Assembly (NCBI GenBank): GCA_029962745.1
Contig: CM057160.1
Span: 1,342,501 to 1,406,500 of the forward strand
Reading direction: 5' to 3'
From: Echinometra lucunter
Taxonomy: Eukaryota; Echinodermata; Echinoidea; Camarodonta; Echinometridae
Length of the DNA stretch: 64,000 nucleotides
Part shown: one piece after another, positions 53,951 through 64,000 of the stretch
Position numbering within the stretch: the stretch's first letter is position 1
Layout of the letters: the number at the start of each line of letters is the position of its first letter
The notes under the pieces: model-generated
Told to the model about the DNA's origin: nothing
Database searches by the model: none
What the model saw: only the letters and a program-made list of their open reading frames with translations
Translations under genes and position numbers: made by a program

Positions 53951-56520
53951 AGGCTTGTTCACATATGAAACGTCAGACCCATACAGTAAACCCACGTGTT
54001 TTTTGCACGTGAATGAATGAGGGGGTGGGGGGAGGGGTGGGGGATGAATAAATATATAAATTAATTAATAAATAAATAAAAACACCGACCATTTTGCCTC
54101 CTAGTGGCAAAAAAGATGTGGACCAAACATCAAATTCTTATAAAGTTAGCACAAAATATGATGTCGCGAAGTTGTCTCCGCAACTTTTGGCGAAACTTTC
54201 TTATTAATTTTGAGCGTGATGTATTATTGATGCATTAATGTGCATCTCATGAAAAGTGTATAGCGGTTAAAAAAACCCCACAACAACAGGGGTTTCCGTA
54301 GGGGTTTACTGCTAGATAACTGAATGAGCCATGACGGATAGAATCGTGTCATCCGTTAAAATCATGATTACTTAGCAGAAGAAGGGAAAGAAGGTTGACT
54401 CTTTCTACCTGGTTTCTGAGCGCTTCATAATAACGCATTCCTACGTAATCACAATCATGACCACAGTAGCCCTCATCCGTATCTCTACATGGACTAACAA
54501 GTCTGTCGACATGTACCGAAGAGGAGGAAGAAAATAGAAACTGTGGATCCTAAGGATCCCCTCGAAGAATTGCCAAGACTTCTGAGAAATCACCCCGCGG
54601 AAAGCTTTATTTAATTTTATAATCCCATTTGAATCATGTATGGATAACGGTATATTGACACATTTCAAAACGTGATCGTCAAGACGATTCAAACCTCCTA
54701 AGGTTACTTTTTTCCCAAAAGTCTTTGCAATCATGTGAATTGCATTCTGTTCTGAGATTTCAAACAGACAAACATCTTTTGATCGTGATAGCTTATTTCA
54801 TTCGTTTAGAAATCATGTTTGGAAATCTTTCCGCCAATTTAAACACCTGTTTTTACATTCTTGTACCGTATGGAATTATAGATTCGGGTATATCTAAAAG
54901 CTTTTTCTATAATATTTTGTACACAATACTATACTTTTGTATAAAGTTGTATAGCGTTTATTTTATGACTTTGAATTTACCGAGTATTAATGTATGTATT
55001 GAAATATGTTGAATAACAAAGCAAGAAAAATGCCACTAGATCGTTTTACATGGATAGTTGATATTTTTTACTTGTTAATGTTTTGATACTTTGGCATATA
55101 ATTTTATGCTCAGTTGTTTTAACATACTTTACTGAGATATCATGTAATTACAATCTCTTTGAAAATGGTATTTATAATTTGATCATTTTTATATTCCATG
55201 AAATGGATCTTCGAACAATCAGTTACCATAACGGGAGAGGAGAAATCAGATTGGCTTTTCAAACTAAGATTAGAGAAAGGCTTCCCGACTTCACATAATG
55301 AGATAAATTACAAAAGTGCCAATTAACAGTAAAGATAATATTCTTATCTCTTTTTCAAAAAAATGGAACAACTATTTCAAAGACCAACGCAGTAAAATTC
55401 GCCAACATGTCCACTATTGAATATGCATTTATGATAAACATGTCCCCCTTTTCAGTTTTGATGAGAAATCGCAAAGCAATCCCTTCCTCGACTAATCTAA
55501 ACTTAATGATTGTGAAATTTTGCATGAACTCTCCCACTACCATGACCAAAATATGGAATAATACTCTCCACATGGGTTAGATTATTGCACAAAGTAAAGA
55601 GAATACTGTCAAGGTGCGAGGCATCAGGACACACCGATGAAAGTCTCACACCAAGATTAAAATAAACACACAGAGTAACACAATTATTCATTTCCCTAGA
55701 AAATTACCGAGAATTCTTGCCTGAATTTTTGTCTCTCTGACTGGCATCGCACATGCGCCCTAAAAGTTTTCTTACTACATGATTATGCACAAGATTCGTA
55801 ACTACATATTGATGTTCGTTTTCACAGATCTAAAGGGAAACTACTAAATATATTTTCTTTTTAGTGAAAACAATTTTTACATATATATGCCTACTTGTCA
55901 CTGACAGTTTTCCATGTTAAGAATGGAGTGAAGATGCACAAAATGTATACCAGTACTTGTCTTATCTAAGAAGAATACATAGTATACCTCTCTTTCTTTC
56001 ATCATCATTATAGGCGAGTCTGTTCGGTTTGTTACGGACTGACATTTTGACAAATTTTGAAAGTTTGAAAGCTTGTAAAACATAAGTGTGAAATGCGTTG
56101 AGTTATTTTACGTTAAAGTGTGAAGGGAATCACTGAAGGAGTTAAAACTTCAATAAAATTTGGTTGCCCTTGTTGTCTGCTTATACTAAAATTCATTGAT
56201 CAATGTCACGGACGAATAAAAATGTCACTCTTAACCGATCAGGCTCAGACCAAAAATATAGGAATATATTTTTACCTTAACTAAAGATTTAGGCAACAAC
56301 AAAGTTATTTATGAACTTCTGACCTCTGTGACCTAAGGATGAAGTAAATGTAAATGACATATAAATAATAAACTATATAATTGTGTAAATAAAAACATTT
56401 GTAAATGATATTTTGTGCAATATTTTCTTCTTTTTCTTGCATGGCATTGAGTGTGGGAAAAGCGCGGTATATGTAGGCCTAATGATAATAGTATAATGTC
56501 AGTAATAATGTTAGAGGGAG
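53951..56520. other. Probable NOTUM 3' UTR, then AT-rich DNA
   Basis: AATAAA signals occur at 54047-54052 and among aataaataaata near 54068, and another at 56152. Which one is used cannot be told. A DR3 motif lies at 56320-56334. No other gene is seen. Confidence 0.45.
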
Positions 56521-56948
56521 GAGAAGAAGAAGAAGTAGGAGGAGGAGTAAGAGGAGGAGGAAGAGGAGGAGGAGGAGAAGAATAGAGTTTTTTGGTTTTC
56601 TTTCGTTTCGTGATTTTTTTATAATTACATGTATGCAAAAATGTGATCAACGACCCCTTCAGAATTTATTATGGTGTTTGTAGAATGGTGGAATGCTTGC
56701 TGCATAGCAGAGCGTCGGTTGGCTATTCAAAACAGGTGGTTCATCGCTGCTGATAATATAAAACAAAATAACAAAATCATGTCACGTTAGGAGGTATCCG
56801 TATGCTCTGCACTTGACCGTGACGTGATAACTAAACATATATTTCACAGTCGTTAATGGATCCCTTCGTCGGGGAGGGGGGTGGGGGGGGGGGGGTCTCC
56901 TCTATGACATTCTTCACCTAGCTAACCCTATCTGTAGCTTGCCATGGG
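56515..56948. other. GAG/GAA microsatellite and C/G tract
   Basis: 56517-56583 is a GAG/GAA-rich run. A G run lies at 56875-56896. No gene is seen before the LINE-flanking repeat. Confidence 0.6.
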
Positions 56949-57309
56949 CTATAATCCGGGGACACCTTAAAAATTTCAGGGGTATATTAAGTTTGGAAAT
57001 AAATGGAGAAAGAAGGGTATTCATGATTGAATGCATTGACTGTTCTGCTGGGATACTAGTAGTCAGAAAAGGCTTAGTTCACGTGGCATAATTATTATTG
57101 TCCATACCCGTGTAAAAAAAGTACCATTCTTACCACAACCTTGAAACAGTTACAGCACGGTAAGTTAACTTTCACGTTGTTAATGTTAGCGTGGTACTTT
57201 TTGTCCAAAGGTGACTTCATTGAATAGAATTTCCTCCCCACAACCACAATATCATAAACACATTTAACAAAACACTGGAAAGGACGGAGCATGATTATGT
57301 AATTATATT
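56949..57309. repeat. Direct repeat flanking the LINE, left copy
   Basis: It starts ctataatccggggacacc and ends attatgtaattatatt, immediately before the LINE poly-T. It matches 59220-59579 with about half a dozen differences by eye. Confidence 0.93.
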
Positions 57310-59219
57310 TTTTTTTTTCTATTTATCCTCCATTGAGGTACTTTATTATTCATAAAATATCAAAAGATACAGGTTTTTACATTAACAAAATTCACATATC
57401 ACACGACAATATTTTACAAGAAATACAAAAAATACAATAAAATATGTTACTTACACCACCAGTCACAATTCCTCGGCCCGCTGTCACCCGTCGAGAGCCA
57501 GAGAACAATAGATTCAGTGGACTGAATCCATTGTTCTCCGGCTCCAACAGGCCAGCCAACAGCGGACCATAAAAACCGCGACTGGTAGTGTATTCACTCA
57601 AAGTAAAAACGTATCTTCCGCAACTCAGTTTCATTAAATCTTTTCTGATTGTACTTTAAACTTAGGTGAAATCTTATTTCTGCTTTCAAATCTTTCAATA
57701 GATAGTTTCCATGTAACACATGTTTCTTTTTATCATTACATTCTTTGACATAATTCTTATATACAGTATATTGGGCATAATTAAGGATGAAATTGAAATT
57801 GACAAGTTTTGTTTTTCGGTTGCCTATATCATATCCTATAATAATCATTTTTTCATTAATGTCAATATCAAGGCCAAAAATATTCCGAATAAGACAGAAA
57901 TTATTTTCCAAAATAACCTCACTTTTTTGCATGTCAATAAAAAATGACATATAGTTTCTTTGCAATTGCAAGTACGACATAAATTATCATTCAAAATTCC
58001 CCATTTGCATAAATTGTCTTTGCTGGGCAATATTTTGTGAAAAAGTTTAAAATTAAATTGTTTTATTTTATTGTCATTAATTTGCTGAAATTTGAATTTA
58101 AATACTTCACTCCAATCAAATTCGTTTGACAAGTCTAAACGATCTTGCCAAAAATGTAAACAAACGGGTTCTTCTTTATATTTATCCACTAACAAACTAT
58201 AATAGTGTTTAGCTGACATTTTCTCGACATTTATTGAGTCACCTGTTGCTAACTCAATCACATTGGGTTCTTCTTTTTGTAGCCGTTGTGGGGTTCTTGT
58301 ATTACGTAATTTCTCTAACCAGAAGTGTGGAAATGCCTTTTTGAGTTTTGACATTTCGAAAGAAGTAAGCAATTGTCTGCGATTAAAATAGTTGCTAATA
58401 CATGAAAAATCTTTCCAATTCCCATCTTCTATAATCTGTCCCACTGTATAAATCCCCTCTTTGATCCAGTTTTGAAAAAATAACGTTTCTTTCTCATGTT
58501 TTATATTACTATTATACCAGATAATTTCTTGGTTTACATTGCAAACATTAAACATGTGAATATACTTTATTTCAGACCACGATCTAAAAAGGTCAATGTA
58601 AAACACTGGTAATTGTTTTCTTTTGCATATTCTTATCATATCATTTTTTTGGCAATTAAATCTCAAACACATAGGAATGTCAGAAATTTTACTGATCCAA
58701 TAATTGAATAAAAATTTCCATGATGTTTTTTCACCTGAGATATATTTTTGAATCCATGATAAACGAAGAGAAGAACATTTGTAAATTAAATTGACCATTC
58801 TAAGGCCTCCTCCTATTTCAGAATTACAGCATACATTTCGCTTGACCTTTTCAGCTTTGGAATTCCATAAAAAAGAGTATATTAATCTATTTACCAATTT
58901 AATTATTTTCAATGGTACTGGGACTGCTGTTGCTGTATATACTAATTGAGAAGTGACTAAATGCTTTATGACAGTCACCTTCCCATACAAAGTTAGTTTT
59001 CGCATTTTCCATAAATCTAAAGTACTTTTTATTTTCTTCACTTTACCTTCCCAATTTAAGTTTTCAACTTCTCTACGAAATTTTCCAACATAAACCCCGA
59101 GACATTTTATAGCATTTTCTGTAAATTCCAAATCCTCAGTGTTTTGGACATTGATATTTAATCTCATGAATTTAGATTTTGACCAATTAATTTTGGGACC
59201 GACATTTTTACCATTTTTA
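57310..59219 (-). mobile_element. 5'-truncated LINE, L1/Tx1-like, with poly(A) tail
   Basis: On the - strand the insert ends with a run of ten A (T run 57308-57317), preceded by an AATAAA (TTTATT at 57341-57346). It begins mid reverse transcriptase: KINWSKSKFM is the thumb segment after the catalytic box, which is missing. The C-terminal end has a CRTCNCKETICHFLLTC zinc-knuckle-like motif, typical of L1/Tx1 ORF2. Direct repeats of about 360 bp flank it. Confidence 0.88.
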
Positions 59220-59236
59220 CTATAATCCGGGGACAC
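57594..59236 (-). pseudogene. LINE ORF2 C-terminal fragment, frameshifted
   Basis: The main frame (57845-59236) covers the RT thumb, the linker and the CCHC-like knuckle. Its first five codons lie in the flanking repeat, so its ATG is not the native start. Similar C-terminal sequence continues in another frame at 57594-57980 (containing NFNFILNYAQYTVYK), so one frameshift separates the two near 57880-57950. No endonuclease or RT catalytic motif remains, so it is not functional. Confidence 0.85.
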
Positions 59237-59579
59237 CTTAAAATTTTCAGGGGTATATTATGTTTGGAAATAAATGGAGAAAGAAGGGTATTCATGATTG
59301 AATGCATTGACTGTTCTGCTGGGATACTAGTAGTCAGAAAAGGCTTAGTTCACGTGGCATAATTATTATTGTCCATACCGTGTAAAAAAAGTACCACTCT
59401 TACCACAACCTTGAAACAGTTACAGCACGGTAAGTTAACTTCCACGTTGTTAATGTTAGCGTGGTACTTTTTGTCCAAAGGTGACTTCATTGAATAGAAT
59501 TTCCTCCCCACAACCACAATATCATAAACACATTTAACAAAACACTGGAAAGGACGGAGCATGATTATGTAATTATATT
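59220..59579. repeat. Direct repeat flanking the LINE, right copy
   Basis: It has the same ends as 56949-57309. Differences include one missing base in catacccgtg and scattered substitutions. It adjoins the truncated 5' end of the LINE. Confidence 0.93.
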
Positions 59580-60384
59580 AGCTTAGACTGTACATCCCGA
59601 GAAGAATTTGCGTTAATAATAAGATATTTAAAGAGGAGCTGGAGTTCTTGGAGAGGTGAAAAAAAATCATTTGTGAGCTTTCTAACTTTTTTCATTTCAC
59701 TTTGGAAGCCTTATCATAATTATCCCTTGAGATGGATTGCTTTTTTAAATGCCGGCATATTCAAATTTTGACAAGAAACGCTCGAGTGTTTGGCGCAAAT
59801 GTATACATGCAGTCGAAGTGATCATCAGCTAGATAAGTAGATTTCTTAGGATTTTGTCGCTTTGAAAACCACAAGATATACAAATTTATGTACTTCTTAA
59901 CATTTTAATTTGCTTTTAAACGTTTTCTTTCAAAACTTTGATAGCATGATCAGAATTCAAGTTTATCATTAAAACAAAGCAAATTATCTTATAATGAAAA
60001 TCAAACTAAATTACGCTATATAAAATATCTTAGTCAGTTAGTTGAGCAAAGTGGAATAAAACCTGGAATAATGACTTTGATGCTTTTGATATGAATGTAC
60101 AGGAATACTAATAATGATAACTTATTTCATGAGTAGGATGAAGTGGAATGTAATTAATATGGAAAAGTTTTTATCGAAAACTCCAATCTCTCCATCCGAA
60201 CTTTCCTCTTTCATGTCCTTTCTTCTTTATCTCATCTTCTAATCTCTCTCTCTCTCTCTCGTCCCCCTCCTTTCCTTTCTTCATCTCCTCTTCTCCTGTC
60301 TCATATAGTCTCTCTCTTTCTTCATCTTATTCTGTTATATTCTTCTTCTCACTCTCTTTCTCTCACGAAAAATCTTTCTTTCAT
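59580..60384. other. AT-rich stretch and CT tract, no gene seen
   Basis: 60180-60370 is C/T-rich simple sequence. The rest is unassigned. Confidence 0.5.
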
Positions 60385-60600
60385 CTAGCGGCGGATGGGT
60401 GTGTGTGTGTGTGTGTGGGGGGGGGGGCATTTCCAGCCCATGTCCCCCTTTAGACATGTTAGACCCGATTATCTTTTTCTTTCCTTCTTTCTTTCTTTCT
60501 TTCTTTTCTTTCTTTCTTTTTCTTTTTCTTTTAGCTTATCACAGAATTTGGAAGGACAAACATACACCCAACGTCGCATGATGACTATTCTATTCTTTTT
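60385..60600. mobile_element. G-tract repeat family, copy 3
   Basis: It shows gcggcggatggg, a GT run, a G run, catttccagcccatgtcccc and gaatttggaaggacaaac, followed by gcatgatgac. The copy is interrupted by a CTTT-rich microsatellite. Confidence 0.7.
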
Positions 60601-60719
60601 GCTTGTCAATATAGTTCCTGAGATTTGGGAACCTCTTTACATACAATATGGGATCTACCTCTATTTTCATGTTCCATTTTCATGTTAACAACTCATGATC
60701 CATACATACAAGTGGGACA

Positions 60720-63700
60720 ACGGATACTAAATGACAGTACTACTGTTTGTAATCGTATAAATTTATTCCAGGACAACTAAAAAATTGTCACATGCGAAGC
60801 TTTATCTTCAGAATAACAAAATGACATCTATGTACATCAAGGACCTACACAATGGAACGTAAACAAGAACACACAAAATGAAAAAGAGAAAAAAAATCAT
60901 TGCAAAAGGTATTTGCTAGCTACATAAGACGGTTGAACAATTATTTGCTGATGAAACTCATTATGACTACGAGGATTGATTCGCTAGAAAGAATTTGACA
61001 CTATTTTGGTTGATAGTGAACTACATGTTGGGATCAACCAAACATTGAACCCCCTAGAATTACAAAATAAGAATTTAATAATTTACCATAAATCTCTCTA
61101 AGAACAGACAACAAGATTAGAAACACAAGGAATAAATTCGTTTCATATGTTTGATGAAGTAGAATTTCATAGCTTTGATAAAGTATTTTGCCATTCTTGA
61201 TATAATTTGTTGATATAACTTTGAAGAAAGACAAGAAGAAGTGGAGTTAGACTAGACATGGGAATATGTGAAAAGAGAAAAGCCTGAAAGACAGAGAAAG
61301 AAAGGGAATAGGTAAATGAGAGGTAAATGGAAAAGGGGGCAGATGAGGAAGAGATAGATAAGTTGAGTGAGAGCTGGGGGGGGGGGGGTTGAAGAAACAA
61401 AATAGGAAGAAAACATTGATTTTGATAGACATCAAAAAGCAAACTCCTTAGAAAGATCATGGTATTATTCTGGTTTTTAAAATGGAATATAAATAATCCA
61501 TTTTTTTCTCCTTCAAACATAAACATCTACAAAGATGGCAACAAATCACTATTCCATATAATCTCTCTCCTTTTTACACATCAAAGAAATAAAGAAACAG
61601 ACATGGAATAGAACAAAATTTCACCAAAAACTAATAATACAATTAATCCTGTGCTGGGGGTATATATGCAAAATGACTGCATAGAAATTAAGAACTGATC
61701 TATAATTCATCCAAAAAAACCTACAATTGCCTATAGAACCAGGTGCAATAAGTTAGCTAGCATTATTAGCAAAGTCAATATTTTGGGAGTAAGAATTTGG
61801 AAGCCTTTCATGGATGAAATTTAAGTAAGGAAGACAAGTTTGATAAGTAATTCATACTGTTAAATGTTTACAAGCCATCTCCAGAATTCAGCCTGTGTTT
61901 AAAACTTCTCCATCTTTCACAAATACTTTTAGAACTTTTAGATATAATATGCAATACTGTAAAATAAGCATCAATGATATACAGTAAGTACATTGCAATG
62001 GTGCTTGTAATAATACATTGTGATGTAGTAACTACCCTGCAAATAATTGCCTTATTCTATAACTGACCACATTTAGTTTTAGGCTGTATCAAAGTTTTGA
62101 CTCCCTACCCAATGAAATATTGACAAATAACTGAGGTGAATTGTAATAGTTTACTAAACACAGGTGAAATAATATGTGATATTTCGTATAATTCATAATG
62201 ATTTACTTTGTATGAGGTGCACACAAAATACTTTGAGACTTCTGTTTTTACAAAAGGAAGTGTAAGAAATACACAGTGTGCAACTTTTTTAAAATTCTTC
62301 AGTTCTTATAAAACAGGCTGGTATGTGCCATTAGTCACATGTGATATTCAATATCAATCATAACAAAATATATACCACGGTTGGAGCACTTTAGTATTTC
62401 TGTGAGAAATTTTGCTTCATTCTCTAAGCGAGCTTTTGTAACCAAGAACTCCAAATAAAATACACATGTATATTTAACTACTTGTACTGTAGTGATAACC
62501 TGTCTACAAATTTTGAAGCTTATGTTGCTACTGGTTGGTAAACTTGTAGCTCAAGAAATGTAGTCTGGAAAAAAAGTAGATGGTAATTATCTTTTACACC
62601 TTGATTACGATCAATGCATCATCCTACCAGTATTCATAAATGCCCCTTGAATTATCCATGCTTATAATACATGAGTGGCAAGACTGAGATTATGTGAAAA
62701 TCAAGTTTAATTCAAGAATTTGCTTTATTTATCAATGTTGAGGCATGACACAGGTAAGCCTATTATCAAACCACTTGGGTGACAAAAATAGAGACCCCTT
62801 AGAACATTTCAGTGCAACTTTACACTTTACATTGCTGTGACAATTATTATCAGTACACTTTATCTCTCATACTTTATACAGTAATAAACATCTTTTCTAA
62901 GGCTGCTCAGCAGTTAAACCTTTGTATTCATGATTCCTTCATATACATGTATATTTCTTTAAATGATATATTTTTCTCTTAATTCAATTGCATAAGAAGA
63001 ATAATCTATAAATTCCTTAAATTTCTTTAAATGATTATTTTTTCCTAAAAATTCAATTTGTATAAGTGGAATTTATTTCCTTTAATTTGCTCCATATATA
63101 TTTCTTAACCAACATGTGCAGCATCTTATTCTATTTGTGCTATTAATAGCATACATTAGAAGAAATTTTATGACATTTTATTCCTTTTCAATTATTTTGC
63201 AATCAGACAAACTATACAGTAAAATCGACCTTGATTTTGAAGAGTCTTTACTTCTCTTTTTGTTTCAATGCGATGAAAATCAACATCACATTTTTTGTCT
63301 AAGATCTGCAAATAGAACACATGAAAGGAATTAATTTTCAGCTATGAAGTGGGTTATTCTTATCTGCGATAGTTGGAAATTTAGAATAATTAATGTTTAT
63401 TATTCCTACCTCACACATATGCAATAACACATGATTCATACTATTCTGCTACAAGATTACTAATAATTTCCATTAATTTCTGCCATAAAACATCCAAACA
63501 TGTTACATGTAGATCAACTACACTCATGATCAAGTTTTCACTTCCTGGCATTTTTTGCTTATTCGACATGTCTTTTTTTCCTGTAAAATACTATGCAATC
63601 ACAGTCCAAGGGCTGATATGTCACAGGTTGCAAAAAATATATAAAAAATAAAAAAAAAATGTAAAAAACGCACTGCTTATTAGAGACTTTACAATTCATA

Positions 63701-64000
63701 GCATTAAAATACTAATCATCTCACTCCTGACATGAATTCCATACAGGAAAATCAAATCTATCCCTTTCTTTATTTGTTACTTTCTGAAAAGTTTTAAGTA
63801 CACCTTTCACACTTTCCTGCCTTCATCCTGAAAGGAAGACAAACTTTAGAAGCCTGTTTGGTAAAGAAAAACAAAAATACTGATAGGAAAAGACACACAT
63901 GCACTGAATGATGGAAGAAAATTGAGAAATGCCATTTATGATGTGAACTTCTAATTGAATTATAGTCATTCTCATGACAGATGACACCCATTTTCTGCAT
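60720..64000 (-). other. AT-rich DNA, possibly a 3' UTR of a - strand gene
   Basis: TTTATT at 60759-60764 is AATAAA on the - strand and could end a transcript arriving from beyond 64000. Apart from one G run (61377-61388) the stretch lacks elements and homopolymers of the kind seen elsewhere. No coding exon is visible, so this is tentative. Confidence 0.2.

Overview
The window is nuclear DNA from an animal. Its genes are split by GT-AG introns, it is AT-rich, and it is packed with foldback/MITE-type elements, non-LTR retrotransposon tails, microsatellites and long G or C homopolymers. Two genes are recognisable on the + strand. The combination of MITEs, foldback elements and G-tract repeats resembles marine invertebrate deuterostomes, most likely an echinoderm such as a sea urchin. 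That assignment is inference; no ribosomal or mitochondrial marker is present.

Layout. 1-3500: upstream DNA made of two imperfect direct duplications, each broken by younger insertions. 3590-14052: a complete CPOX gene (coproporphyrinogen III oxidase, haem synthesis) in 14 coding exons encoding a predicted 373 residues. The model includes two short 5' exons and a 27-nt microexon. Its 3' UTR may run to about 15.33 kb. 15.3-24.7 kb: non-coding DNA with MITEs, a retrotransposon tail and purine/pyrimidine tracts. 24.8-25.37 kb: a TATA/initiator-like core promoter followed by a strong splice donor, a candidate distal non-coding first exon. 25.4-42.6 kb: mostly mobile-element DNA (a GCGAGCGAGG-repeat composite, a 22-bp minisatellite interrupted by a 1.64-kb TIR element, two TA-flanked MITEs, a foldback element and a 264-bp near-perfect palindrome), plus a small region with three TCF/LEF-type motifs. 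42710-53950: a complete NOTUM gene (secreted palmitoleoyl-protein carboxylesterase, a Wnt antagonist) in 14 coding exons encoding a predicted 685 residues. 54-57 kb: AT-rich DNA. 56949-59579: a 5'-truncated L1/Tx1-like LINE on the - strand between direct repeats of about 360 bp. 59.6-64 kb: AT-rich DNA with no recognised gene.

The two genes are functionally unrelated: CPOX acts in mitochondrial haem synthesis, NOTUM is an extracellular Wnt-deacylating enzyme. All exon phases are mutually compatible in both models, and both total a whole number of codons.

The most unusual observations are the decayed tandem copies of NOTUM exons 7 and 11 in its introns, the very long direct repeats flanking the LINE, the candidate distal NOTUM promoter with a start-stop uORF in front of the coding exon, and several cleanly dated nested insertions with identifiable target-site duplications. 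I found no sign of a wholly new multi-gene system.
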